From NCBI RefSeq assembly GCF_019649055.1, contig NW_026570273.1, positions 186,001-250,000 of the forward strand: a stretch of DNA of 64,000 bases, read 5' to 3'. This DNA comes from Paramacrobiotus metropolitanus (taxonomy: Eukaryota; Tardigrada; Eutardigrada; Parachela; Macrobiotidae). Shown in pieces: positions 12,184-25,305 of the stretch. Each line of letters begins with the position of its first letter. Within the stretch, counting starts at the first letter, position 1. The notes below the pieces were generated by a model. It saw only the letters and a program-made list of their open reading frames with translations. It made no database searches and was not told the DNA's origin. The position numbers were made by a program, and so were the translations under genes.

Positions 12184-12451
12184 CGAACTTAAATCCCCAT
12201 TGCGCATATTTGTCAGAGCGTTAAATATTAGAACCATAATGTGTCATTTTCTGGTTAGTAAATCGCTCATTATCCGCTCAGCAAAATCGTTCAAATCGAA
12301 TACCGAAACGTCTAGACGGCTATTGAGTTGGCTTTAAGGAGTAACAAAGTTTTGTTGTTGGTTTACTAACAAAAGGTATTCCCCGTTGGCGGTAAACAAC
12401 ATGTTTGCCAGTTCGTGGTTTTGTCGATATTATTGGCTGCAGTTGTAGTTT

Positions 12452-15400
12452 TCATCTTCTCCTCGCCTGTCTTTCCACCATTAAACTGTGCAAGGCGTTC
12501 AGAGTCATCTTGGTCAACTTGAACACGTCCAAACAGCACAAATCATCGACGGTCCAGCAACGTTGGTGGAAGTAACAAAGATCTTCTCTTTCGCAGTTTT
12601 GAAAGCCGCACAAAATCTGTTCAATGGAGATACGTCACTTCAGCCAGTGCACATCTTCGACAATGTAATTCTTGGAAACTAATGTGCAATAATTATACTT
12701 ACAACTACAGACACATACTGATACAGATTATTATATTATACTATAAAATGTGCAATATACGTACTCTATAAACGCTACGAACAGTCCGCACGTACCATAG
12801 AAATTGGATTCTCCCAGCGATACCGAGTTAACCCTCCAACGCTCACTACCCGAAGGAGTACGAATTTATTCTTGAAAATTTGGATTTCCCGATGAAAAAT
12901 TCAATTAAGAAAAGAAATTTTTTGTGTGCTCGTGCAGACCATAGGTCACCGGCAATGATGGGGGTGTTTGACAACGCCATTGGGCGCAGACGGTCCTAAT
13001 CATAAAAACGTTTAATTCTGTAGTAATTAGGTGAACAGCAGCTGATCGGAACAAAAACGTTCATCGTATAGTACATAAACAGCACTTCAAAACAAGGGTA
13101 CTGGAGTGGTCAATGAACTGACCCACTGGTCACAAAATTAAAAAGCCCAAGAAACTGTGTTTCTATGTGTTAGCAATTGGTAGATATCAGGACATAGAGG
13201 AAAATGTCATTTTCCACGACCTTCTTTCCAAAACATCTACAAGCTTTTTTTGATACATCATATGACAGTCTTTATGACATTGGCATTGCATTGCTTGCAT
13301 TGTCCACTCTTATAATTTCTACTGCATGTTGCAACAGTCCGCATCACGACATATCAAAGAAAGACGTTCATAGGTCAGTAGCATATTGCACGTTGTGCAA
13401 TAGTGAGAGCCACCAAAACTCAGTTTCTAATTCAGTTGCAACATGAACGCGGCTGGAGTTGTGATGCCTTTGACTTCCGGTTAATCGCCAAGCCGCAACT
13501 GCGGCCATATTGCCATGTAGCTGAGGTACTATAAGTACAGCGTAGCCGGCATCAGACGGAATTTAATAACGCAGCTGCCGCAAAGATCTACAGACCATAC
13601 GCTTAGGGACAATGGACTGCTACTGAATGCAAAACATTATCACCATGATCGGTTGTTTTGCATGTTTCGTTGTCCGACACCTAAAACGAATACCCGTCCT
13701 TTCGTTTCGTTTGAGGCGACAGCCGGCCACCCAGGGTGCCGCTCACCTAAACCAATTTGGGAAGGGTTCCAGTAACCGGAACCACGTGGAGCCCGTAGCA
13801 AGCCCGAAAGGAGAGGGCGTTATCCGGTTCACGTATATAACAGGTGTGTCGAATATGCGCCCGCCCGCACTTCAGGACCATACACACCCAATGGTGTCTG
13901 AACGCAACACGCTTTTCTGATGGACTGTGGTCTTTACTGTTTAATTTTTAGGACCCATGCTGGACATTTTTTAATAAAGCCATATTGGTTTTACATTACT
14001 GAATTATTTCAGATTAATTGACTCAGTGGCTAATTAGTTAATTACCAGACCTCCCGGAGCTCAAAAAGATCAAAATGAGCGACTTTCGCGAGCTCGTGGT
14101 TCTTGAGTGACTTAGGAGACAAGTTTGGTTTATTTTTTTTATTGCAGCCGTAAAGTCTCGTTATGCTAATTACGCTATAAAATACCGAATAACTGCTATA
14201 AGTCGCTGAGAAGAACATTTCGAGTACCATGTTGCGTCCTAACGCCAATGGGTGACAACGGGTTAACCTTTCGCCAACAGAGATCACACAGTTCTTCCAA
14301 ATCACTGCGGCAACCGTCGATGCCACAGAGCATGTGTCAGCGATACTGCTTACTTCATCCGCGAAACATTCAACTATCTTCCAGACACTCCTGTCAAGTA
14401 TAACTATTAGCTTCCGTCCTGTCGTCTGCGGCTCCACGGCAGCTTGAATTAATCGCAAATAGTCTACCAAGCCCGTGTAATCGGATCCTTGTAAGGCGAA
14501 CCTTATAACGATCCGTTCCGTCGAGAAGTTAATGCACTTCCACTGACTTCGGACAACCGTGATAGTCTCCCGCATTGTGTGTTCAATTGATGTGGATGCT
14601 GTTGGAAAGGAAACTCGAATTTCTTTGGAGAGTTGCTTCTGAGTGAGCACGCAGTTCCACAGCATACATACGCGGCGCAATTGCTCTAGGTTAGTACTGT
14701 CCAGGAACAGCAGCATTTCGCCAAGAATTTCTGCCGGTAATGCTCTAAGGCATACAGTTCTATCAGTCAGTTCCTGCTCGGTACCCTCGGAATCATACTG
14801 AACGTTCGACGTGGAATCCATTCATCTCCTAAAAACATCCACCCGGCCTTAAGGCGTTCCTCCATTTCGTTTCGGGCATCTCGGAAGAGTATTTCCTGTT
14901 GTTGATTGCACAAGGACATTTTAAATGGCATTCGAGTGGGAAAGATTTTAAAATTAAGGGAGCGTGTTCTTTAACCCGAGAAACACAAACCTGAGAGGCT
15001 AAGACAAATGAACCAATACTGCGATCGCATGCTCCTCATGTTACTTACTGTTACTCAATACACTAAATAAATAATAAACAATGAATGAAATTTGAAAAAT
15101 TGTATTAAAATAATTATACGAGTACAAAAAATCAAAAGAAATATGCAGACAAAAAAATTAATTGGAAATTAAAAACATAGTGAAAAGATACATATAAACT
15201 AATACTAAAAGAGCAAAACGATAATAATAAAAATTCAAATTACAGGAGTATTCTCTGTATCATAGAAATTTTTAAGAAGTACGTTCGACTCGTTTTCGTT
15301 TGTTCCTCAAGTGTTAATGCCATACATTAACCCTAAGACAATAATATTAGTGCACCCACTGCTACTGTATATCCAGAAAAAAGAATCACTTTGTTCACAC

Positions 15401-16143
15401 ATACGACTCGTAATAATTATGAAGCTTTGTTATTTTTCTCGGAAAAGCCTGTTCTAAGGACTTCCGAACTTACCATATATTGCTCCATATGATGTATTAT
15501 CTCATGCCCCTTCAGGCACACGACTGCGTTTCGCTCGTGACGTAATGGATAAACCTCCCATCCTGCTGCTGCCAACTTCCCCTTCCACATACTCCAGAGC
15601 TGAGCCGAAATCGGTCCATCGCCTGTACACGACTGCGCTAACGTGAAAGACTTAGCCATAAAATGAGAAGGACGGATGACGCGGGTTTGTAAGACCTCCT
15701 TGGACGGCAACCGACGGACCGCCTGGGCTGGAAACCAGTCCCGTACGATGAAAGCGCCACACTGTACTTCGATAAAACCATACGCTGCACCGAACAGGCC
15801 GGGGACGAGGAACTTGGCCGGGTACCATGTCCCTGGTTGATCCGCCGATGGTCGGGCTGGCACCTGAATTTGCTCGGTAGGTCCTTCGCGCGACGACCTT
15901 TCCAATTGCTTAATTCTGTTATCGTAATATGCATCTGTAGGTGTAGATATGGAACATCGATAAATATTTTCCTGTAAACGATGGTCAATAAACTGTGCAC
16001 GGTGCCCGGAATAGTCGAAATCCAGAACGTATCCCAAATATGTGACATTGACGACATGTGATGCTGGAGCTGACCGTTGGCAGCTCGCACATCCACCGCA
16101 TTCCAGCTGTCGATTCCGGAGGTTTTGTAGAGTATTAACGCAT
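12452..16143 (-). pseudogene. XFB2: X-domain/F-box gene with several frameshifts
   Basis: Exon 1 (16143 to 15474, GTAAGT donor) holds the X domain, but the start region reads ATG CGT TAA. A +2 and a -1 difference from XFB3 then separate the frames of NAVDV and YVLDFDY. The rest is open (RAQFIDHRL, YPAKFLV, VEVQ-like FIEVQCG, LWSMWKGKL, VVCLKG). Exon 2 begins at 14895 after an AACAG acceptor. Its opening motif GDEWIP is out of frame with the F-box that follows (LPAEILGEMLLFLD, RRVCMLWNC, ERIVI, KLIVILDRSVWK). The distal part (below about 14230) no longer matches the family. Exon 3 (12616 to 12452, 165 bp) was found by homology: ILCGF, then LTKMTLNAL...MVERQ, then TGA. The 1.4 kb between exons 2 and 3 contains an unrelated small open frame at 13204-13446 (+) with one hydrophobic run. 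Confidence 0.65.
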
Positions 16144-18627
16144 TCTGATTAAAACACTGGCAGTATGAAGTGCTGCTAGTTCAGCTGGAAATATGTCATT
16201 ATTTTAGAGCTGGTGTAACTAAATAAGTGTGGAAAATGCAGCGGTCATGACTCGAATTATAGAAAAATACGCATCTGATATGTACGTTGAACTGGAAAGT
16301 GGGTTTGAGTCTTAGCGCACAAGCCACAAAGCTCCGTGTCAGTAACCTCTTCTCCGCTTTTTGATTTTCCTGTATATAGTGTATACTGTATTGTACGAAT
16401 GATCCGGATTTGTGTCAAGAATAAAATAATAGAGTAAATGATAACATATGGTCGATGGTTTCTGTCGCTTCTGTGGTGCCGCAACCTTACGAAATACGCA
16501 ATGACCAATGACCTTGCTCATAAGCCAGCGTGCTTTTAGCAGCCATTTCAGCTTAACATTATCCAAGTAAGAAGCAGAAAACGACAACTACAGAGCACTT
16601 CTGACAATTGTTACATACTCTATATGTTTTTTTTGTACTTGTTTATCAAAGTTCTTCATAAAGGTGAGAAAAGCAACTTTCTGACGCTTGCGCAAAAAGA
16701 TCTCGAATTTTCCGAATTGTTCTCACTCCTTTAAAACTCTTGGTCTGGATAGGTCAAAAGCCAGTATCGTGGCTTCTGGTGAGTGGTGACACCATTATGC
16801 GAATTTCTTTGAAGTATTTACGGGGTCCAAGAGCAGTCTCAAAGCGTGCAAACATGAGGGTATTTAGTGTGTTCATGAGTGTCCTAAAACTGCAGTATTT
16901 CGTCAAGAGTCTCACCGGTAAGATGGATAGAGATTCAGTTGGGTCGAAATTATCTCTTGTTCACTTTTTCATCAGCTCTTTGTCTCTTTCTAATGTCAGC
17001 ACAATATATCTTTATCTGACGGGTTGGTTTGGCAGATTGATGAATGAATCGTCCACCGATCTTGCAAACTTCGACTGGAAGGCGGATGTGATTCCATTGA
17101 ACATCCACCGAGCAACTTTCCTAAAGGTTACAGGCGCACATGCTCTGGGTGCGTGCTGATTTCCAAACACCCTGTGGTCTAACTTAAGTTTATTGAGCCG
17201 CTACAAAACCTTCCGAATGGGGACGGCTTACTTTACCTTTGCCGCACCTTTGCCGTTTTCAATTTTACTTTTGCCTTTGACGCCGTCAAAACTTTTACCG
17301 TTTAATTTTGCCGTCGCAAAATGCCGTTCGCAAAGCCTCTACAGGTGGCTAGCCATTCGAACATGAATAATTATTACCGTTGACATTGGCCGTTTACAGA
17401 ATGTACAGTACAGTTTATTTGTGATGGTGCTTGAACTGTTGAACAGGTCTACATTTGAATATATCGTTATATTTCAACTTGCCGCACTCAAGTGACATTT
17501 TAATCAACTTTATTCAAATACAGTATTGGAGCTCCTAGCAATAGACAACAAAATTATTGACACCACGAACATCACAAATTTGCACAAGAAAATTCACAAT
17601 TTGTACAATGGAATTACAGCATGCTCCAAGCAAAAGCGTAGGAGGAATTCTATCGGTAACAAAACTAAAGTATTCCCTTTTAAGCCAGTTAGCGAGGATA
17701 TTTTCATACACTTTTCTGGTAACGGAAGGATTAGGACGTAATGATGTTAAGACCGGTTACTAACGAATAAATTAACATTTACCACAAATATGGCGGAATT
17801 ACGGCACACTGCATCAGTCTTGCAAAAAAATAAAACATGTTGCGTTAACAGGTATACTACACTGCTTCGAACAAAAGCGAAGGTCGTTTCGTTTGCAAAA
17901 AATCTTTTTTATCTGCGCACGCAGAGATTTATCCAAGGTTAATCCCAACACCGACAACCTGCTTCATTCCTCCTTATCACAGAACGCGCGAGTTAGGACA
18001 AACCGCAAATAATGTCCCAAACAAATGTCGCAATCGTTGTCCCAACTTAGACATTCTCTCCTCCTTATGACTCACAGCGACGCACCACCAAATACAAATT
18101 TTGTTTTGCGGATTGAAAATATGTAACCCGCAGACTGAAGAGTGCAAAAGTAGCTGACTTCGATGGGCGTGCATCGGATCCTGCTCTCTTCAGTGAGAGC
18201 TGCGAGAATTGAGACAGCTGAGATGTAGCGCTGATTTTCACTCATTGGTGTACAGCGGCTTGTGCGAGCAGTTCCCCTTGGTTGGAGTGTGACTAGTTCT
18301 CCTTGGGGGATACTAGAATAAGTCATCGTGTTGGTTCATCCCGTGAACCGGAAGCTGATATTTAAAGTAGAATACGTTAAGCAGGAGGTGGAGGAGCGAA
18401 ACGGTCCCAGACGGAATATGGTCAATATAGAACGCTCCCATCCCGGAAGGTTACAAAACGAGTAATACGACCTCTGTTTGCCGTCCATGTACCTCTTAAA
18501 AACCTAGAGCTTCGGTTCACTCGATATAAGTACGTTTTAATAAAGAATAACATGCAAACAGCAGCAGCTTAATTTTTCCGCTGACTGGTACGTACTAGAA
18601 TATTTGGTCGGCGCATGTCACTGAACT
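16144..18627. other. Intergenic stretch upstream of GR-c
   Basis: Mostly unassigned. An open frame at 16740-17159 (+, 139 codons, starts MVWIGQKPVSWLL) has no recognised domain, and an opposite frame over the same bases is also partly open. Around 17220-17340 is a low-complexity TTTGCCG/ACTTTTGCC-rich block. Divergent upstream regions of XFB2 (-) and GR-c (+) must lie here, but I see no clear TATA box close to either start. Confidence 0.4.
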
Positions 18628-20060
18628 ATGCCATTTGTCGAAATGCGGATAAAAAATTACAAGCGCAGTTCTGAGATCAAGGAGCCTGTTTCTGATATCT
18701 CTGACGTAGCTCCAGAGGTGACAAATGGCTTCGTCTGGAAGGTGACCGTGGTTTGGCTGGCGGTGCTGCAAATATGTGGCTTCGCGTTTCACCCTTTGAA
18801 CAGCCGTGGTCCATGCGCTATTTTGGCGCACTGTGTAATGTTTATATATGTCGGCGTCATAATCGGTTGCATACTGTTTTCGGTATACGATTCGGCCCTA
18901 TACAAACAACCACAACTGTCCAACTGGTTGACCCGGATCTTTGTCCAGCTGATCGATGCCACGGATTTGCTCTCTAATTTGTTGTGCATTGCATTCATGT
19001 GGTGGTACAACAAACGTATACTGGAGCTTCTCAAAACCCTTGATCGTCTCTACAGTGCTTCTATCACACGAGAAGACCGTGTCGTCTGTGTTGCTGCTAT
19101 GCTGGTGTTCGTGATGGTTGGGATATCCAAGAACGCGGCTCGGTTCTGTGAAGAACAACTTAATTCGCTATCGTATGCAACATTAAATACCACAGCCGAG
19201 CACTATTTTCCCAACCTCCCACTATCGTACATAGAATGGATTGTCCGCATTTACTTTGCAGTGATTCGATCCACGCTGTTTGGCCGCGAACTCTTACTGT
19301 ATTTCATCGTTATCATAATTCTGTTGTGCAATTCAGTTGTCCGTCGGAATTGGTGGAAAATTCGAGATCAACTGAATTCCGGAAATGGCTTGCCGGTTCA
19401 TGAGTGTGCAACGCTCTTGCAGTTAGGCCAGCTAGTCAGCAGTCTGGATCAATGCTTCTCGGTCATAGCAGGCAGCAGAGCCTACGCGGCGATGGCCAAC
19501 TTAATATTCTTATCATTTCAAATGGGCAACTTGTTACCCGAGCAACCACCTTCGGCCACCGTGATAGCCGCCATAGCAGCGCATATCGTGGCGCTTTCTG
19601 CGTTATTAAGTGCATGTGCTTATTCCACTGAACAGGTGCGACGCAGCGACACACCGAACTTTGAGAATCCACAGTGATTTAACCGGTCAAAAATTAATTA
19701 CTGCCATCGTTAATTTTAGGGTCTCAGTTTGACAAAGGTCATTAAAATGTGCCTTCACGCGGGAAAATCAAAGTGGAATAGTGACGACAACGAAAAACTT
19801 TATCTTGCGGCCAAGCAACAAGAGCTTCCTCATTTTACCTTGGCGGGAGTTGCCATTACACGGGAAAGTGCCTTCGGTGTAAGAGCAACGTGGTGCATTA
19901 TTAACCTGCAGTACTTCACGCGTACCATTTCTGTTGTCAGATCGGCGCCGCGTTGGCGAGTACCGTGATTGTCTTCTCCGAGCTTTCTAGCGCCAGCAAA
20001 TCGACTGACGCTTTTAGAGCGTGCAACCACACCCAGGTCGGTCAAATTAAATCTTTATAA
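18628..20060 (+). CDS. GR-c: gustatory-receptor-like 7TM protein, intact
   Basis: Three exons, about 428 aa. Exon 1 is 18628-19635 (ATG to ...YSTEQ, donor GTGCGA). Exon 2 is 19720-19878 (159 bp, TTTTAG acceptor, GTAAGA donor). Exon 3 is 19941-20060. All joins are phase 0. Exon 1 has about six hydrophobic helices (WLAVLQICGF, FIYVGVIIGCILF, LLYFIVIIILLC among them). Exon 2 is a charged loop ending in FTLAGVAITRESAF, and exon 3 is the last helix (ALASTVIVFSEL) followed by sequon NHTQ and a short tail. This is the layout of arthropod gustatory receptors: a long first block, phase-0 introns near the 3' end, and a G-h-h-x-R-x-S-h stretch before TM7. The insect TYhhhhhQF motif is not kept. Likely a plasma-membrane ligand-gated channel subunit for chemoreception, by family only. 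Confidence 0.75.
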
Positions 20061-22264
20061 AAAGTGTTACAAAACAACAAGTATTACGTGAAACTTACCT
20101 GAAAATACATTTGCCGTAGACCACCTAACGGATTCTAGGAGGAGTTCGTGAGATCGCGGGAAAGAAAGAGGACTTTAATACGCTACCAGCCTACCACACC
20201 GAAGCCCCTAAACATGATTTACGTTTCTTTACTGAATAAATACGAAGTCTTGCAAGATAAATAAATAATGAAGAATATGTTTCCGTGCTTTGTCGGATAA
20301 ACTGGTGTTCTTCCGTGGTGATTGTTTGTTCAACAGATAAAATAATTGAGCACAAAAAGTAACAATCTCTCCATACACAGACACCGTTCCATCGATTCTG
20401 TATGCTAAGCCCGGGGGTATTTTACGTTAAGAAGCTGCCCCCTGCCTCCAGGTACACTGGCGTATACTAAGGGGGGGGGGTGGGCGGATCGCTATTTATT
20501 TTTACTACATACGGTACGACCATTAACAAAACAGCAACATAATATAAGAAATCCGATGCGAATAAATGTGTTAAAGTTTGATCAATAATACATAAGGAAA
20601 CAATCGAAATTAACCTGAGCTTTGATGGCTGCTAGCAGATCCTTTTTTTTAAAGTTTAACCTTGCTCGTTGTCATTCGCAGTTGGGATGAAATTTGAATG
20701 AATCAAGTCGCATCCGGCTAACCAAACGCAGCTATATGCAACGAGCTGAACGTCATGCAAAGGTTTTCTATCCCCGTAAAAAATTACACTTGGTTCCGCA
20801 GAAAGTGTATCCATGTCTTATAAAGAGGAGAATGCTAAATTCACAGAGAATCCACCCTTTGTCATAGTTTACTACTGTGGGCCAAGCCAAGTTGGGGCTG
20901 TTGTGAAAAATTAATTTTAAACAATTGCCGTACGTAGTTCTGTTTCTGTTTGTGCATTTTTCTAGCAAAACTTTTCCTTGCCGATCCAGCAGTGTCAAAG
21001 TTGAAATCGTTCGCTGTGACAGCAAAGGGTCAGACTAGGATTTATGCGAAAGGGGAGTGGTCATTTTTAGGACGCTTATGACTTCGCCTCTAAAACACAC
21101 ATCAACTGATATTTTCGCGTGAACATTTTTGAAAACTGTTGGCTGACCCAGAAGGTGACCGTTAGGAGTCAACGGAGGTAATGTAAGCCATCAGTACGGG
21201 AGGTGACCTCGAAACATAGTGCTTCTCCGGTTCTCCCGTATACTTGTATGTTAAGAAGTACCTCTAGAGAAATGTGAGTGTCTGGATCACTAATGGCTTT
21301 AGACAAGATCTCAGTGCTTAAACAAGAGCTAGGAGGGTCTCATTAGGCAACTACGTTATCGTCTAAAACTTCTCAGCTTCCCCAGTTTTTAAAGAGTTGT
21401 CGAATAGACTTGATTATTTCATAGTAAGCAGTGCGATTTTTGCACCAAAAATTGAATTAGAAATATGGCTCTCGTTCCCTCGAACCTCAGCCTTTTGCAT
21501 GGAAACGAAATTACTGAGGGTGCTACAGATCCAGAACTATCATGCAAAAATTTAACAAAAATTTTACACTTCAGTGGTAGAAGTGGAGGAATTTTTAAAC
21601 TGCCCCAACTTGGCGTGGTAGGGCTTTAGATAAGCTGGTTGCTTACAGTTCGAATGATGCAGAGGGTATTACGAGTGACTGAGATACCGATGGTACTTAA
21701 TTACTGTTTCTGTTTACAGAGAAAATCGGTGTAATGCACCTTCACAAGCAGCGTGTGAGGTACTGGAAAATGCTAAGAAAAACTTTTATTTGAAGCTGGA
21801 AACACTGCTGCGGAATTTGCAAATTTGCAATCGAAAAAAAACGGTAGCCACTCCTCTAGATGTCGTTTGAATCGTATCGTCATCGCAAACCAACTTAAAT
21901 ACTACTGGTTAAAGCAGGAAACGTTCAATAACAAAGCGTACGAATAGCACTAAGAATTTTAGAATGAAATCTGAAGCGTTAATCGCCGGATACATTAACA
22001 GGAAGCAGTTCGATAACGCCGGTGCGTTACACAAGTTCGCCTCAGGGACGGGTAAATACTATAGCTCCCTACACACCGCATCTACTAAAATCACCAAGTA
22101 AACTAGAACACAAGCGCCAGAGAGTCCCAGTTATACGAAATCCTCATGTCGATGGTAATTCAAACGTGTGGGAGATAACCGACATTGTGTTTCTTTACTT
22201 CAGGTGATCTGCGGGGTAAATATTCAGGGTAAATATTCAGGGTAAATAAAGTAGCACGGCGGTT
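20061..22264. other. Intergenic stretch between GR-c and GR-d
   Basis: GR-c and GR-d converge on this interval, so it is 3' flank for both. A 10-base G run sits near 20471. GGGTAAATATTCA is repeated in tandem near 22215-22245. No gene supported. Confidence 0.5.
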
Positions 22265-23792
22265 TTAAACAGACACTTTAGCAGCACAAACCTGCGTTAT
22301 ATTGGCGCATTCTTTTGCCGTTTCTCCGCTTTTATCACCACCAGCCAGCTCCGCAAACACGAGCAGGGTGCTTATCAGTGCGGCACAAATCTACAAAAAA
22401 CGGATTTTTATGACGAGGAGTGCGTAAAGAAAGTACAAGTGCAAACAAACAAACAAACAAACCCGATCCGGGAAAGTTTTCTAATATATTGTAGCCGTAC
22501 ATTATTTACCTGTTTATTCTATGGTAGTTTAATGTAACTGACAAAGCAAACTGTCATTGTACCTGAACAGCGCTTTCCCGCGTGCTGACCACACCACCGA
22601 CAGTAAAACAGCACGGTTCGGTTTGCTTTCCACAAATGTACATAGCTGTCCACTGATCGCTTGTCGACTGCTTTTCTCGCACGCGCAAACACATTTTAGC
22701 AATGTTGGCCAATTTTTGGCCCTAAGAAAATTAATAACAAAACACCAAAAAGCCACGAATCCGGGAGATCTTCAGCGGTAAATTTTACGGTTTCGTAATT
22801 ATTATTACCTGTTCGGTAGAATACGCACAGATGGCGGTCAATATGCAAAATGAAAAAATGTATGTAATCAAGAAGATGATGTTTCCCACAGGAGGATGCT
22901 GGCTCGCGGTATACCGGCTACAGTCGAGTGTCAAGACAATCGCACCGGTTAGACTGGCGTAGCACAGTATGCCGACAATGGGCGAAAAAACCTGATTCAG
23001 ATCCTGGACGATTTTCTTCAGCTGTATCATTTTTGAATATTCGCTTAAGGACACCGATCCCGAGGCGAGTAGTTCAGTATTCAGAAGCCCCGTAATCCCA
23101 CGAAGAGCTTCACTGGCGAAAAATACCACCGACATCACGAAGCCCAGCAAGATTTCGCGGCTGATAAACGGTAGACACGTGCCGATTAAGTACACTCGGT
23201 CAATTACTTCCACATAAGCTATCGACAAGCTGGGGAAATATCGCTGACGGAAGTCCGCTGTTTGTTGTGATTCTTGGAGGCCAGATTGTAACGTGTATAT
23301 ATAAGAAGCATATTTCATCGCTGCATTCGTAATGTATAAAACTATGACGAAGAGACAGGCATACAGTCTCTTCGAAGCAGTCAAGCCGGAGGATAAGGAA
23401 CTGAGCGCTTTCAGCAGTTGCAGAATTGTTCGACTGGATAAGCTCACCAGTAGCATGCATAGCAAATCACAGAAAATGTTCGAAGTGGTGATTACTTGAT
23501 TCACAACGGACGTAAACCAGTTCGATAGATGGGGCGAGGAGAAGAACTTGACGGTATCGTACAGAAAGAGCACGTTCGATGCAACGATGGATGCAGAATA
23601 AATATACGTAAGCGCATGCAAAGTAGACGCTAATCGAGAATTTTTTTTCTGTGGTGGGAAGATGTAACCACCGATTCGCAGCAGCGTAACCCAAACAGCA
23701 GTGATTTTCCAAAGTGGGCCATTACCAATTTCCTTGTCCACCGTAGGCGGAGGCTTTCTAGTGCTGCCCCGTAAACTTAGGACGAGAACCAT
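22265..23792 (-). CDS. GR-d: gustatory-receptor-like 7TM protein, intact
   Basis: Three phase-0 exons, about 422 aa. Exon 1 runs 23792 to 22809 (ATG at 23792, MVLVLSLRG; an upstream GTG in frame is not needed). Exon 2 runs 22721 to 22563 (159 bp, CTTAG acceptor, GTACAA donor). Exon 3 runs 22390 to 22265. The helices of exon 1 include WVTLLRIGGYIFPP, LTYIYSASIVASNVLF and REILLGFVMSVVFFASE. It ends ICAYSTEQ. Exon 2 ends VGGVVSTRESAVQ, and exon 3 is ALISTLLVFAELAGG with the sequon NITQ. After NITQ the sequence reads VC... to a TAA at 22267-22265. GTTTGT could instead be a donor to a tiny fourth exon, so the last eight residues are uncertain. Confidence 0.75.
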
Positions 23793-25305
23793 TTTTCTAT
23801 CCTCAAGCTGCACAATGACGGTATTTTAAGTACGTTAAAAGTTAAAACGGTACGAGAATGGACTACCGCCAATCCTATCAATAACCTATTACAACAACGG
23901 GGCCCAACAACTTTGTCGCAGCAATTTGGGGCAGTATTATGTCATAAGCTGCATAGACCCAAACTGCTAGCACCGCGGCCGTCTTATATAACAAAGGGTT
24001 GTTGTTATATGTTGTATTAATATGTTGACGCCAGGGAATTCATTCAATGCAGTAACAAAAATGGCAACCTCCACATTTACGGAATAGAGTGCATTTGGGA
24101 GATGGTATCATGGTACTGGACTGTTTTAACCAAATCCCGTGTTCTGTACGAAAACAGCACCGAACTCACTACCAACGCTTAATCGCAGGTGTACGCTCTC
24201 GCCTCGCTAACGCCAAATCGGCCATAAAACAAAAACAATTGCGCTCATGCACTTAATGTCACCAGGCGCAATTTACTATGTAAGGACGCGAGCAATTTCT
24301 CGGTAGAAATGTAGCCAGGTTCTGTTCATATCTTGTACAAAAATCTACGCATCTGCAATGGTCTACTACGAGTCGCCTGTGGGTCCTTCCAGCTTTCATC
24401 TGCTTATCTTACAAGAATTAGGGAACTCATGATTAATAATTAAAGTACGGCCGGGACGCAATACTCATTACGAGCCGGTATTTCGCTGGCCCGATTTCTT
24501 TGTGGAATATTTACAGTTTAGAAGCAAAATTGATTAAATACGGCTATTGATTGTAGAGAACGTACGGGGAAGAGATTACGTACTCCTTCAGGAGAAGCCC
24601 CCTCACACGAATTTCTTCAGCAACGACTGTCTTTAGAGATTCAGCGTGGTAACGCGGTTTCTGTTTTGGGCACGGTGGAGAAAGCCGAAATGTTTAATGA
24701 GCTGTTATTTTTATTAGTGTTTCTTTAACACGTGTTTAAGCGATGGTTTGAAATAAAACCTAGCGCTAGTAACTTCTTATTGATTGCTAGCCATGCTAAA
24801 TTATATTACTGTTACCGGATTAACGTCACTTTGCGCCTTCTCAGCTATGCCCATCGTCCGGCTTGGCCTTATACATCAAACGTTTCCGATATCACTGGGC
24901 CGTTTTTTCAGTTGAAAGTTGAAAATATTGACATCTACCAGCGATGTCAATGTTTTCCCGCCAGCCACACCTCTGTTTCCCTGTGGTTCTCGACCCCATT
25001 TGAAAATAAAATTTAGGTTCAGCAAGGAACAGCATCCCCTGGAGTAACAAAGCGGGCAACGTACAAGTACGATTTGCTTCGTTAGTCGTACATTGTACTA
25101 GTTCAAGTTCCTCAAAATATTTATGGCAGAAAGTACGCGTTATTGCAGAGAGGTTATTGCAGAACCATGATTCTGGTGAAAAAAACTTTCGGATAAAATT
25201 TGCATCTAATTAAGAACACGCGCACCACTTTTGTGACTACTGTTGCTTCATATCGTGTTTTGACTGTCTGGATCTGAGCTGGACAAGAAAGAAAAATTCT
25301 GAGCG
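23793..25305. other. Intergenic stretch between GR-d and GR-e
   Basis: GR-d (-) and GR-e (+) diverge from here, so their promoters should be inside. An open frame at 24732-25016 (+) has no recognised domain. Nothing else seen. Confidence 0.5.

Noticed and set aside
20470-20482. Ten-base G run as an assembly gap or G-quadruplex
   Set aside because: A single homopolymer with flanking normal sequence; it is probably only a sequencing-difficult tract.
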